A stretch of 53,243 nucleotides of DNA from Hyphomicrobiales bacterium (GCA_009377755.1 WHTM01000035.1:1-53243); one strand, 5' to 3'; counted from the stretch's first letter, positions 1 through 8,762 are shown. Made by a program: numbers and translations. Notes: generated from the letters alone by a model not told the origin.

Positions 1-72
1 AGCCGGCCCTGATCCTCAAATGCGCCCCTCATGCAAACCTCCGACGATTCGTGATAGAAAACTGAATCAGCA

Positions 73-98
73 AACCCTTGCCGTGGCGAGGGGTTTTT
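73..98 (+). terminator. Hairpin with T-run, probable intrinsic terminator
   Basis: AACCCTT and AGGGGTT pair around a GC-rich loop and are followed by a short T-run on the plus strand. It would end transcription coming from left of the window. It also lies just downstream of the minus-strand monooxygenase pseudogene and could serve both directions. Seen directly; function inferred. Confidence 0.45.
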
Positions 99-108
99 CA
101 GCAGACTG

Positions 109-1267
109 CTAAAGCGCGCGAAGCCCTGGCATGACTTCTTCGGCGAAAAGCTGAAGTTTTTTTCGGACCAAAGGGTCTGGTAGGGTCCCGAACTGAACCA
201 TGCATACCAGCTTCTTGAAGCCGGTACGGCTTTGCATTTCGGCGATCTTTTCCTGCACCGTTGCAGGCCTTCCAACGACGAACGTCCCCTTGTCGACCAG
301 TTGCTGCAAAGTCTGCGGCTCAAATACCGTGCCCCCACGGTTGACCAGTATCGCCTTTAGTGAGCGGATCGAGGTGTAGCCCGGCGGAATCAGCATTTCG
401 AGCGGCGAATAAAGAAGTCGTTGAAGAGCCGCTCAACGTTCTCTCGAGCCTCACGTTCCGCGATCTCGTCCGTCTCCGCCACGTAGATCGGTGCCGCCCA
501 TCCGAGTTGATCCCCCGTCGCCTCGTAGCCATGCCTCCGGGCAGACTCCCGGTAGGCCGTATGATTGCGCACGACGGAGGCAATCGGCTGAAAAGTGATG
601 ATAAATGGATAACGCCGCTCCGGAGCGGACGCCCATTCGATCGTCTCTGCCGAGCCCTGCGATGGAATCCAGATCGGTGGATGAGGGCGCTGATAACAGC
701 GAGGCCAGGGATTGACATAGCGAAGATTGAAGTGGTCGCCCTCATAGGCGAACGGCCCGTTGTTTGTCCAGGAGCGCACGATGATGTCGTGCGCCTCCAG
801 GAAGCGCCCCTGCGACGACGTCGGATTGATGCCCGACGAATGATATTCGTTGCCGATGCCGCGGACGAACCCGGCGATCAGACGCCCCTTTGATAGGTTG
901 TCGAGCATCGCAAATTCTTCCGCGACGGCGACAGGGTTTGCGACCAGCGGCAGCGCACGCCCGATCACTGGAATGCGCATGTTGGTGCCGCGGGTGCGAT
1001 CGATCAGGATGCTCGCAATGAGATTGGGCGCCGGCCTCAGGCCATAGGCCGTCTGGTGATGCTCGTTGACGCAGATGCCGTCGAAGCCCAACTCGGACGC
1101 AAACACGAGTTGGTCAATGTATTCCTGGTAGAGATCGGCTCCAAGGCTCGTTCGTAGAGCTCATTCGGCAGCACGACCCAATAGGCACGATGCTTGTCTG
1201 CCTCTGCGAAATCCAGGTGTCGATAAGGCATCAGGTGAAAGGCGAAGAATTGCACGACAACCCTCAA
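109..1267 (-). pseudogene. Flavin-dependent LLM-class monooxygenase, disrupted by two frameshifts
   Basis: Three successive minus-strand reading segments together resemble one bacterial luciferase-like (LLM) flavin oxidoreductase. The N-terminal part is at about 1267-1141, the central part at about 1140-400 (with the family hallmark NEHHQTAYG, then SKGRLIAGFVRGIGNEY), and the C-terminal part at about 400-109 (with EMLIPPGYTS). Near 1140 the protein passes from one frame to another where a GADLYQEY-type sequence can be rebuilt by adding one base. Near 395-410 it shifts again between FNDFF and EMLIPPGYTS. The first segment has only a TTG as a possible start, shortly after an in-frame stop. Such enzymes oxidise small organic substrates with reduced FMN. 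Two independent frameshifts argue against sequencing error and for a decayed gene, consistent with the remnants of an integrated element next to it. Confidence 0.75.
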
Positions 1268-1745
1268 TCGAGTGAACGATGCAGATCAAAAAGGCGCCAT
1301 GCTTCAATTCATGATGCGCGGCAGCCAAGTCGCGATCTGAGGCACCGCGACAATCACGATAATCACGATGACGTTGCACAATCTTGCTTTGTTTCTCCAA
1401 CGTTTCAACGATGCGGTGAGCGGATGAATCGCCTAAGCGCGGCATGAACCTGTGCTCGTACCCGCCCCGGCACACATTGACGCGTCGGCCATCAACATTC
1501 CGTAAGGCCTCCCGAGGTTTCAAGTATCTCGGGACATCGGAGTTGGGCGGGCCTGAAGCGGTATACCCATCTGCAAAAGGTCGGCGACAAATACGCCGCT
1601 GGAAATGGCTTGAGATTGCGACGCGGCCGGAGGCAGCCGTGGCGGCGTAGACCCGCCAGCTACTGAGGTATCGACACACGACCAGCAGGTTGGTCAGGAT
1701 GGCGAAGGCGAGTTTCGCTTCTTGCGCAGAACAGCTTAATGATTC
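1268..1745. other. Non-coding stretch, no convincing gene
   Basis: Only overlapping short open frames without recognisable domains are present. The stretch separates the monooxygenase pseudogene from a recombinase fragment and probably represents decayed element DNA. Confidence 0.4.
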
Positions 1746-1994
1746 ATGATTCGCTTACAAATCGGCACAGCGATGGCGGGCAAACAGGCGAAGATATTGG
1801 CTGATGGACACGTGCATGGCCTTTTGGGCTATGCGGCCGTCACCCGGCAACCGGTTCGCAACACCGTCATCGTTCTGTTGTCCGTGAAAGCCGGACTTCG
1901 CGCGAGCGAGATTGCACAGTTGACCTGGTCCATGGTCCTCAGCCCGACGGGCGAAATCGGTAACCTGTGCTGCACGCTGGGTTGTGGTCATTAA
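1746..1994 (+). pseudogene. Truncated tyrosine recombinase / phage-type integrase
   Basis: This 82-codon frame contains a stretch starting with MAGKQAKIL (position 1773) and continuing through VIVLLSVKAGLRASEIAQLTW to SPTGEIG. That matches the beginning of the catalytic domain of short site-specific integrases of this order, where the Arg of GLRASE is the first catalytic residue. After GEIG the family normally continues for more than 100 residues with the remaining catalytic His/Arg/Tyr. Here the frame runs into unrelated residues and stops, so the enzyme is cut off after its first catalytic motif and must be inactive. Its place about 0.8 kb from a half tRNA-Arg fits a remnant of the integrase that once inserted an element there. 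The family call is from recognised sequence. Confidence 0.65.
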
Positions 1995-2082
1995 CAGGCG
2001 ACTACACAGGAGAAACAACCTGCCCGCAGGGGCCAATCCATTGCAAGGGCAGGCATAATTTAGCTGCGACTGGCACCCGGCT

Positions 2083-2637
2083 CTACCGCCATAGTGCCCC
2101 CCAGGGCCGCCGCATGTCCCAATGCGTGATCGGCGTCAGGATTCGAATGCCGAGTTCACGCTCGATGGGTACCGCATTGCGCGGTAAGCGACGCTCAACC
2201 GTAAGAAATGCTTCACAGCGAAGCACGATGGCTTCCTGCAGAAGCCGGCGGTCCGCCTTGCTAAGATACACGAATTTAGGCTCGTCGAGCCGCGCACCTA
2301 GCGCCTCGCTTTCGGCCGTGGGTCCATCCGCCGTCAAGCAGACCTCTGAGTGGTCGGCAATGTCCCAGAGCCATTGCATATGGTCAGGATCGCGCTTCGC
2401 ATGGGCCTCCTCCATGCTGCCGCGCGATACGATCCATTCGAACATCGCTCGCTCGCCTACCGCAAAGATATCGCGCAGGGCTTCAAGGTTGGCGAACCCA
2501 TCACTTACTCTGTGGATTCGATCTGACGCCTCGATCGGTTCAGCCTCGTAGATGTAGCTCCCATAGTCTCGGAGCGTCTGTGCGGTGCAGGAGTCGAGGA
2601 ATATCCGACGGGGCAAGGTTTCAAAGGCAGCAGCCAT
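2083..2637 (-). CDS. PIN-like domain hypothetical protein
   Basis: This is a 184-residue protein beginning MAAAFETLPRRIFLDS. It has an acidic residue after a hydrophobic strand near the N terminus (FLDS, D15). Near residues 127-150 is a segment with SKADRRLLQEAIVLRCEAFLTVERRL, which resembles the second half of PIN-type ribonuclease domains: an Asp/Glu-bearing helix followed by a 'FLT-D-R-L' strand, here with Glu in the usual Asp place. No antitoxin-like gene is visible beside it. It sits between an integrase remnant and a partial tRNA, so it is probably cargo of an old integrated element. If the PIN reading is right it would be a metal-dependent nuclease or an inactive relative. The domain call is tentative; the frame itself looks real and uninterrupted. 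Confidence 0.5.
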   Translation of the reverse strand: MAAAFETLPRRIFLDSCTAQTLRDYGSYIYEAEPIEASDRIHRVSDGFANLEALRDIFAVGERAMFEWIVSRGSMEEAHAKRDPDHMQWLWDIADHSEVCLTADGPTAESEALGARLDEPKFVYLSKADRRLLQEAIVLRCEAFLTVERRLPRNAVPIERELGIRILTPITHWDMRRPWGALWR

Positions 2638-2741
2638 GTGGCGACCGTTTCTTGGTCCCGAAGTGCCCAGCTCTAGCGTCGCGGCTGTAATACCGACGTC
2701 AGCGACCGTGATTCAAATGAAGCCAGTCCTGCAGAAAACTT

Positions 2742-2784
2742 CCGCAGACTAAATCGCAGACTAATTCGATTTTCTAGTCTGCGG
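2742..2784. repeat. Inverted repeat CCGCAGACTA / TAGTCTGCGG
   Basis: A perfect 10-bp inverted repeat with a 23-bp spacer. The spacer itself holds a further GCAGACTA. It lies between the PIN-like gene and the half tRNA-Arg. It could be a weak terminator or part of the recombination site of the decayed element. Confidence 0.4.
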
Positions 2785-2808
2785 TGTTGGGCTAAGGCAT
2801 TGATTTAA

Positions 2809-2853
2809 TGGCGCGCCCGGAGAGATTCGAACTCCCGACCCCCAGATTCGTAG
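2809..2853 (-). tRNA. 3' half of tRNA-Arg(ACG), probable attachment-site remnant
   Basis: Read on the minus strand, the sequence from the anticodon loop (CTACGAA, anticodon ACG) through the T-arm (GGGAG, loop TTCGAAT, CTCTC) to the acceptor CGGGCGC, the discriminator G and CCA is intact. Upstream of the loop the expected D-arm and 5' acceptor strand (GCGCCCG) are absent and the sequence is unrelated. A conserved tRNA 3' half without its 5' half is what tyrosine-recombinase elements leave when they integrate at a tRNA 3' end. The integrase fragment at 1746-1994 supports this. It cannot yield a functional tRNA. Confidence 0.8.
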
Positions 2854-3065
2854 TGTGGCTCTTGCCGAGCCATTGAAATTCCCGACCACACCATCCGTCG
2901 CGAACGCACGCCGCATGCGACAATTCGACGTTCGCCACGCGGGGCCCGTTTTTCGCGGCACTGGACGAATAGCGCTGCGCCTTGCCCAGCGAGACTTCGC
3001 GTCTTGCCCTTAGGTTCACATTGTCGAGAGCGGACCGTCATCCCTTAAAAAAAGCTACCGTTTGA

Positions 3066-3096
3066 AAAACCGTTTGAGTTCTGTCCTCTCAAACGG
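3066..3096 (-). terminator. Intrinsic terminator of tRNA-Lys
   Basis: CCGTTTGAG and CTCAAACGG form a perfect 9-bp stem with a 9-nt loop. On the minus strand it is followed by TTTTTC, about 28 bp downstream of the tRNA-Lys 3' end. Confidence 0.75.
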
Positions 3097-3123
3097 TGCA
3101 TACCTCCAAGTGGTTGATTTGAT

Positions 3124-3199
<76 letters not shown>

Positions 3200-3700
3200 G
3201 GATCGCCGCAACGGATATATGAGCGGCGGGCGTCGTGTACCAAAGCGGTGCCGGTGTGTCCAGGATGGATGCCCGTGGCCTCCCAGCGCCTAAAGCTGCG
3301 CGCGCGCCGCCGGTTAAGCGCCCGTCGCGGCGGGGACACCGTTACAGCTGCTCCGGCGTGAGCACCAGGCTTGAGCCCGGCCATGCGCGCAACGCGGCGA
3401 TGTCTTCATCGCACTGCGACATAAGACGACATGCTCAAGACGACATGCTCAATTCCGGCCGTTGACACAATCATGGCGTGCGGGCTCATATGCGGCAGGC
3501 GCAATCGGCAACGGACCGCCAAAAAAGGCGCAGCCGGAGGCGGCGCTGGAGGAATGACCAAAGTTGCCCGCGGACGGCGCGTTCGTGGTTGATCCGTTCA
3601 ACGTTCGGGCGGCTCCACGGCGATTATCCGCCAAGGCTTCGGTTTGGCCACATCGGAAACCCGGTAGGCCCGAAAGCAACACCAAAAGATGGAGGAACTG
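3200..3700. other. Intergenic region between tRNA-Lys and TRAP genes
   Basis: No convincing gene. A tiny minus-strand frame at 3342-3422 (26 codons, starting MSQCDEDIAALRAWP) has an ATG and reads plausibly as protein, but there is no further support. A 14-bp direct repeat (ACGACATGCTCAA) occurs twice in tandem near 3425-3452. The 5' leader of the TRAP binding-protein gene occupies the right end. Confidence 0.35.
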
Positions 3701-4750
3701 ATGTCCAAGATAAAACCAGGTCACGCGCTTCCCGTGTTCGCCGCGGCTCTGGCCGGCGTCTTCACCGTCTCGGCATTGCAGCCCGCGGACGCTCAGCAGC
3801 GCAAGTCGCTCCGCTGGACGACGTCGGCTGTGGGTTCCTACGGCTACACGGTCGCCGCCTCTATGGCCAAGATCGTCGAACAGGCGCTCGGCGGCGAATA
3901 CACCGTCACCGTGCATCCGTACACGTCCCCTACCGTCGCCATGAAGGCGGTGATGGATGGCAACGGCGAGATCGCCTATACGGCCGACATCGGCATGACC
4001 CAGTTCAATCAGCGGATCGGCGGATTCAAGGATTACAAGCCGCAGAAGCCTGAAATCGCGCATTCCTGGTACGCCTATCCGATGGAGTCGATGATGGCGA
4101 CGGCGGCCAAGGACGCCGACAAGTTCAAGTGCTGGAAGGACTTCAGCGGCAAGCCGGTGTTCTACACCACAGCTGGCTTCATGAACTGGCTGAACTGGCA
4201 GCGCATCTACAAGGCGCTCGGCTACGAATTCAAGCACGTCCAGATCGACCTCAAGTCAAATGCCGACGCGCTGCAGGCCGGAACGATCGTCGGGTCCGCT
4301 ACCTACACGACAGCCGGTCGCTCGCTGGCGGCCTATTGGAAGGAGACCGATATCCGCATGGACGTCAGGGTCATCAATCCCTGCCCTGACGAGGTCGCGA
4401 AGATCAAGGCGGCCGGTCTCGCGATTGCCGAAGTTGATCCGAAGAACGCCTTCAGCAAGGACGTCGGCCCAAAGACGCTCCAGGGCGTGCCAATCCTTTT
4501 CGGCTACAACGCGCGGCTCGATATGCCGGAAGACGTCGTCTACAAGCTGGTCAAGGCGTTCTACGATAAGAGGGACGAGCTCGTGAAGGCCGATCCGGGC
4601 TTCACGCCGATGGCGAAGGACTTCGTCGGCATGCAGGTGCAAGGCATCAACGCCAACCCGCAGATCCCGGTGCATCCGGGCCTTGCCAAGTTCTTGAAGG
4701 AACACAAGGCCTGGAACGACAAGTGGAAGGTCGGCAGCAGCGCCAGCTAA
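3701..4750 (+). CDS. TAXI-family TRAP transporter substrate-binding protein
   Basis: This 349-residue protein has a Sec signal peptide (MSKIKPGH, a hydrophobic stretch to about residue 25, cleavage likely after ADA) followed by a TAXI-type binding domain. Recognisable parts are the GSYGYTVAASMAKIVE start and the VHPYTSPTVAMKAVMDGNGEI segment that contacts the bound acid in this class. It would bind an organic acid in the periplasm and hand it to the fused permease encoded next. An upstream in-frame ATG at 3689 exists, but 3701 is preferred because GGAGGA lies 5 bp before it and the signal peptide then has normal shape. A strong hairpin separates it from the permease gene, so the binding protein may be made in excess. 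Family call is confident; the substrate is unknown. Confidence 0.85.
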   Translation: MSKIKPGHALPVFAAALAGVFTVSALQPADAQQRKSLRWTTSAVGSYGYTVAASMAKIVEQALGGEYTVTVHPYTSPTVAMKAVMDGNGEIAYTADIGMTQFNQRIGGFKDYKPQKPEIAHSWYAYPMESMMATAAKDADKFKCWKDFSGKPVFYTTAGFMNWLNWQRIYKALGYEFKHVQIDLKSNADALQAGTIVGSATYTTAGRSLAAYWKETDIRMDVRVINPCPDEVAKIKAAGLAIAEVDPKNAFSKDVGPKTLQGVPILFGYNARLDMPEDVVYKLVKAFYDKRDELVKADPGFTPMAKDFVGMQVQGINANPQIPVHPGLAKFLKEHKAWNDKWKVGSSAS

Positions 4751-4769
4751 TTGCTTGAACTGCGCGACC

Positions 4770-4800
4770 GGGGCGGGCCAGCGCTGCCATGGCCCGCCCC
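4770..4800 (+). terminator. Strong intergenic hairpin between TRAP genes (partial terminator or mRNA stabiliser)
   Basis: GGGGCGGGCCA and TGGCCCGCCCC form a perfect 11-bp stem with a 9-nt loop, 20 bp after the binding-protein stop. No T-run follows. It could protect the upstream message or reduce read-through to the permease. Confidence 0.5.
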
Positions 4801-4973
4801 GGCGCCTTTGCCAGTCTCGTCGAAGCATTGAATTTTGCATTTGGGCAACAACGGTGGCGCGTGCGAAGCTACCGCGCCTCGGGTCCATATTCCGTTGACG
4901 CCGACAATCGGCGTGTGCCCAACACTCCGACGATAAGAACAAGGGCACACTTCACCGGCGCAGGGGACGTCGT

Positions 4974-6992
4974 ATGACCAAGGATTGGCTCAAGAGCCAA
5001 GTCAATCTCGGCAACCTGATCTTTGTCTTCGCACTGACCCAGTTCGTCTGGCTGGTCTGGTATTTCTACACGGGCCTCGGCGGTCCGCAGGAACTGGTCG
5101 CGCGCGTCATGTCGATCGCGCTGATCCTGCAAGTGCTGTTCATGTACCGCGACAACTACTTCTACAAGTGGCTGCCACCTGCGGCAAATCACGCGATCAT
5201 TGCAGTCTACATCGCGATCTGCCTCTACGCATTCTATCATTTTCATTACGAGTTCGAACGGATCGCCATCTACAGCCAGGGCTCCTACTCGACGCAGGAC
5301 TACATCGTCGGCCTGCTGGTGTTCCTGCTGGTGATGGAGCTGACCCGGATGGCCCATCCGATTCTGTTCTGGGTCAACGTCATCATGGTCGTCTACACGC
5401 TGTGGGGGTTTCTCAGCCCGCTCGACTTCTTCTGGCATCCGGGGGAGACGTTCTACCGCGTCGTAACCTCGAGCACAGTTGAGTTCTCCACGGGCATTTA
5501 CGGCAGCTATGGTCAGCTCGCGCTGACCCTGATCGCCGCCTTCCTGCTGCTGGCGGCCGCGGCGCGCGGTTTCGGCGCGCAGAGCGCAATGATCAACGTC
5601 ATGCGGCGGCTTGCCGGCCGCTCGCGGCAAATGGTCCCGCAGACGGCGGTGCTCGGTTCGCTGTCGGTCGGCATGATCAGCGGCTCGGGATCGGCAAACG
5701 CCGTGGTGGTCGGCTCAATCACGATCCCGCTGATGAAGCGCTACGGCGTGCCGGCACCCTTCGCCGCCGCGGTAGAAACCGCGGCGTCTATGGGCGGGCT
5801 GATCATGCCGCCGCTGATGGGCGTCGGCGCCTTCCTGATGTCGGAATTCCTCGGCGTGCCCTATTGGGACGTGGTGCTGCGCGGCTTCGCGCTCGGTTTC
5901 GTCTACTACGTATCGCTTGCACTCGCGGTCTATCTGCTTTGCGTCCGCCTGTTGCCAAGCGACACGGTCACGGCGCCGAAGGTGCCGCTCTACGAACAGA
6001 TCAAGACCGCAATCTTCTTTCTCGCCGTGCTGTACCTCATCTACTTGATGGGGTGGGTCGGCATGGGCGAGCTGCGGGCGGCGCTGTTTACCGCCATGTT
6101 CATGCTCGCGCTGCTGCTGATCGCCTTTCTGTTCTTTAAGTACGTGCTCAAGGATTCTCTGGTCGCGAACGAGTCGCTGTTCAAGAATTTCCGTCTCACC
6201 GTCGAGACCCACGCCGACATGACGTCGTATCTGACGCTGCTGCTGGCGACGCTCGGCATCATGATCGGCCTGTTCACCATCACCGGCTTCATCAACCGGA
6301 TGGGCGCCATGCTGCTCGATCTCGGCGCCTGGAACATTATGGCCATGATCTTCATGGCCTACATCTTCGGATGGCTGGTCGGCGCCGGCCTGCCGCCGAC
6401 CGCAACCTATATCATCGGCGCCGTCGTCATCGTTGGGCCGCTGCGCGAGCTCGGCGTCAATCCTTGGGTCGCGCACTTCTTCGTCTTCCTGCTGTCGGTG
6501 TGGGGCGAGCTATCGCCGCCGACCTCCCTCACCGCCGCGATATCCGCCCGCATCGCCGAAGCTTCCTTCATGCGCACCATGTGGGTGGCATTGAAGATCT
6601 GCATCCCAATCACGCTGATGACCTTCGCGGTCTTCGTGCGTTCCGACATGGTGGTGAACCCAGGCTGGCCGCAGATCATTGATACCTTACTGGTCACGAT
6701 CAGCACCTGCGGCATCACCTTTGCGATGTTCGGACGGTATATAAAGCACCCGGCCGCCGACATCGCGCTGCGCAGCGCGCTCGCGCTGATTGCCGTCGTG
6801 ACGATGTTCCACCCCAATCAACGTGCATCGATCGCGATCGGCGTGGTCGTTCTGGCATCCGTCGCCGTTGGCATCTGGCGACACCGGCTGATCGCCCAAC
6901 CGGAGCCAGGCTCCGAACCCGAACCATCGCACGAGGCCGCGCCGACCTGCGATCTCGCGGCACTAGCCGCCGAGGCACGGCGCGAGGTGTGA
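4974..6992 (+). CDS. TRAP transporter permease, 4TM/12TM fused (DctQM-like)
   Basis: This 672-residue, very hydrophobic protein has about 16-18 membrane segments. The first four (to about residue 190) correspond to the small DctQ-like subunit. The rest correspond to the large DctM-like subunit, with the family stretches ISGSGSANAVVVGSITIPLMKRYG (about residues 238-261) and ETAASMGGLIMPPLMGVGAFLM. A second pseudo-repeat lies near residues 465-520 (GAGLPPTATYIIGAVVI and SPPTSLTAAISARIAE). Such fusions pair with TAXI binding proteins, like the one just upstream, to import organic acids with a sodium gradient. The C-terminal 40 residues are charged and probably cytoplasmic. The two genes appear to form one unit with a 223-bp gap containing the hairpin at 4770. 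Confidence 0.9.
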   Translation: MTKDWLKSQVNLGNLIFVFALTQFVWLVWYFYTGLGGPQELVARVMSIALILQVLFMYRDNYFYKWLPPAANHAIIAVYIAICLYAFYHFHYEFERIAIYSQGSYSTQDYIVGLLVFLLVMELTRMAHPILFWVNVIMVVYTLWGFLSPLDFFWHPGETFYRVVTSSTVEFSTGIYGSYGQLALTLIAAFLLLAAAARGFGAQSAMINVMRRLAGRSRQMVPQTAVLGSLSVGMISGSGSANAVVVGSITIPLMKRYGVPAPFAAAVETAASMGGLIMPPLMGVGAFLMSEFLGVPYWDVVLRGFALGFVYYVSLALAVYLLCVRLLPSDTVTAPKVPLYEQIKTAIFFLAVLYLIYLMGWVGMGELRAALFTAMFMLALLLIAFLFFKYVLKDSLVANESLFKNFRLTVETHADMTSYLTLLLATLGIMIGLFTITGFINRMGAMLLDLGAWNIMAMIFMAYIFGWLVGAGLPPTATYIIGAVVIVGPLRELGVNPWVAHFFVFLLSVWGELSPPTSLTAAISARIAEASFMRTMWVALKICIPITLMTFAVFVRSDMVVNPGWPQIIDTLLVTISTCGITFAMFGRYIKHPAADIALRSALALIAVVTMFHPNQRASIAIGVVVLASVAVGIWRHRLIAQPEPGSEPEPSHEAAPTCDLAALAAEARREV

Positions 6993-7009
6993 ACGCGGAT
7001 GAAAATGGT

Positions 7010-7032
7010 TGAGGCCGCGGAGCGCGGCCTCA
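7010..7032. terminator. Hairpin after TRAP permease
   Basis: TGAGGCCGC and GCGGCCTCA form a perfect 9-bp stem with a 5-nt loop, 17 bp after the permease stop. There is no clear T-run, so it may act as a 3' end stabiliser or a weak bidirectional terminator between this unit and the convergent leuA. Confidence 0.5.
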
Positions 7033-7080
7033 CAGGCTTCTTCCATAGAACACTGGAACGGCGGCTTGCGCGGCGCGTTC

Positions 7081-7164
7081 CTCTCCCCAGCCGGGGTCGG
7101 ATGTTTCCGACTTCGGCCAATCTAAAAGCCAAACTCGGGCAAACCCGAGGTCGGTTGGAGAGGG
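7081..7164. repeat. Paired-hairpin dispersed repeat, copy 1
   Basis: The outer arms CTCTCCCC and GGAGAGGG enclose two imperfect palindromes, CCGGGGTCGG-ATGTTT-CCGACTTCGG and CCAAACTCGG-GCAAAC-CCGAGGTCGG. Reverse-complemented, it aligns over its whole length with the element at 20389-20478. It lies right downstream of leuA and may serve as its 3' structure. Confidence 0.7.
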
Positions 7165-7172
7165 AGAAGAGC

Positions 7173-8762
7173 TCAGCCAACCTCGGTGGAATGTAACCGC
7201 CGTTCGACCACCATGTCTTCGGGCTTGCCGCGCTGGCGCTTGATCATCAGCTTGTTGAGTGCACCGAGATAGGCTTTCGCCGAGGCGACCAGCGTATCGG
7301 GATCGGCGCCCTTGGCGGTCACCGACTTGCCGCTCTCTGACAGCCGCACGGAGACTTCGGCCTGCGCGTCGGTGCCCTCGGTCACCGCGTGCACCTGGTA
7401 GAGCTCCAGCACCGCGTCGTGCGGCACCAGAGCCTTGATGCAGTTGAACACCGCGTCAACGGGGCCGTTGCCTTCGCACTCCTCGATTCCCGCCTTGCCG
7501 TCGATGTCGAGCTTCATGGTGGCGCGCTGCGGCCCGCGCGTGCCGGCGATCACCGACAGCGACACCAGCTTGATGCGGTCCTGGGCGGTCGCGATCTCCT
7601 CGTCGACCAGTGCCTCAATGTCTTCGTCGTAGACGTGCTTCTTGCGGTCGGCGAGCGCCTTGAAGCGAGCGAACGCGTCTTCGAGCTGATTGCCGGCGAG
7701 CTTGTAGCCCAGTTCCTCCAGCTTGTGCACGAAGGCATGCCGGCCGGAGTGCTTGCCCATCACCAGCGAGGTCTGCTTCACCCCGACGCTCTCCGGGATC
7801 ATGATCTCGTAGGTCTGGGTGTGCTTGAGCATGCCGTCCTGGTGGATGCCGGATTCGTGCGCGAAGGCGTTCCGGCCGACGATCGCCTTGTTGTACTGCA
7901 CCGGGAATGAGGTCACCGCCGAGACCAGCTTCGAGGCGCGCGTGAGCGTGGTCGCGTCGATGCCGGTCCAGTACGGCAGCACGTCGTTGCGCACGCGCAT
8001 CGCCATCACGACCTCTTCGAGAGACGCATTGCCGGCGCGCTCGCCGATGCCGTTGACGGTGCACTCGATCTGCCGGGCACCGGCATGCACGCCGGCAAGC
8101 GAGTTCGCGACCGCCATGCCCAGATCGTCGTGGCAGTGCACCGAGAAGCGCGCCTTGTCGCTATTCGGCACCCGCTGGCGCACCATCTTGAAGATCGCCG
8201 CATATTCCTCCGGCACGGTGTAGCCGACCGTATCGGGGATATTGATGGTGGTGGCGCCGGCATTGATCGCGGCCTCGACGCAGCGGCAGAGGAAATCGTG
8301 CTCGGTACGGGTACCGTCCTCACACGACCATTCGACGTCGTCGGTGTAGTTGCGGGCGCGGGTGACCTGCGCGATCACCAGCTCGTACACCTTCTCCGGC
8401 TCCATCTGCAGCTTCCACTTCATGTGCACCGGCGAGGTGGAGATAAAGGTGTGGATGCGGCCGCGCTTGGCCGGCCTGATCGCCTCGGCGCAGCGGTCGA
8501 TGTCCTTGAAGCCCGCGCGGGACAGGCCACAGACGACCGCGTTCTTGGTGCGCTTGGCAATCTCCTGCACGGCGGCGAAGTCGCCTTCCGAGGCGATCGG
8601 GAAGCCGGCCTCGATGACGTCGACGCCCATGGAGTCGAGCAGCTCGGCGACCTCGAGCTTCTCCTCGTGCGTCATAGTTGCACCGGGCGACTGCTCGCCG
8701 TCGCGCAAGGTGGTGTCGAAGATGACGACGCGGTCCTTCTCGGACTGAGCCTGCGTGGTCAT
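7173..8762 (-). CDS. leuA: 2-isopropylmalate synthase
   Basis: It catalyses the first committed step of leucine synthesis: acetyl-CoA plus 2-oxoisovalerate gives 2-isopropylmalate, in the cytoplasm. The 529-residue protein has the TIM-barrel signature DTTLRDGEQSPG (residues 16-27), the metal-binding H-C-H at 209-211 within FSVHCHDDLGMA, the NGIGERAGN segment, and SGIHQDGMLKH in the linker. The C-terminal regulatory LeuA-dimer domain (from about residue 400), where leucine binds as feedback inhibitor, is complete. Length fits the type I enzyme. The ATG at 8762 begins MTTQAQSEKDRVVIFD. Upstream on the same strand is a short leader peptide rich in leucine codons (8861-8938) and pairing RNA arms, so expression is probably set by leucyl-tRNA supply. 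Confidence 0.95.
   Translation of the reverse strand: MTTQAQSEKDRVVIFDTTLRDGEQSPGATMTHEEKLEVAELLDSMGVDVIEAGFPIASEGDFAAVQEIAKRTKNAVVCGLSRAGFKDIDRCAEAIRPAKRGRIHTFISTSPVHMKWKLQMEPEKVYELVIAQVTRARNYTDDVEWSCEDGTRTEHDFLCRCVEAAINAGATTINIPDTVGYTVPEEYAAIFKMVRQRVPNSDKARFSVHCHDDLGMAVANSLAGVHAGARQIECTVNGIGERAGNASLEEVVMAMRVRNDVLPYWTGIDATTLTRASKLVSAVTSFPVQYNKAIVGRNAFAHESGIHQDGMLKHTQTYEIMIPESVGVKQTSLVMGKHSGRHAFVHKLEELGYKLAGNQLEDAFARFKALADRKKHVYDEDIEALVDEEIATAQDRIKLVSLSVIAGTRGPQRATMKLDIDGKAGIEECEGNGPVDAVFNCIKALVPHDAVLELYQVHAVTEGTDAQAEVSVRLSESGKSVTAKGADPDTLVASAKAYLGALNKLMIKRQRGKPEDMVVERRLHSTEVG

Noticed and set aside
2792-3041. Three overlapping minus-strand frames
   Set aside because: They cover the half tRNA-Arg and its flank; they end with translated T-arm sequence (REFESLRARH type), a common annotation artefact.
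3449-4237. 262-codon minus-strand frame
   Set aside because: Lies opposite the TAXI binding-protein gene, is rich in His/Arg/Val typical of antisense of GC-rich genes, and has no domain.
5715-6476. 253-codon minus-strand frame
   Set aside because: Antisense of the TRAP permease; composition (Asp/Glu/Gln/His-rich) is the mirror of hydrophobic codons.
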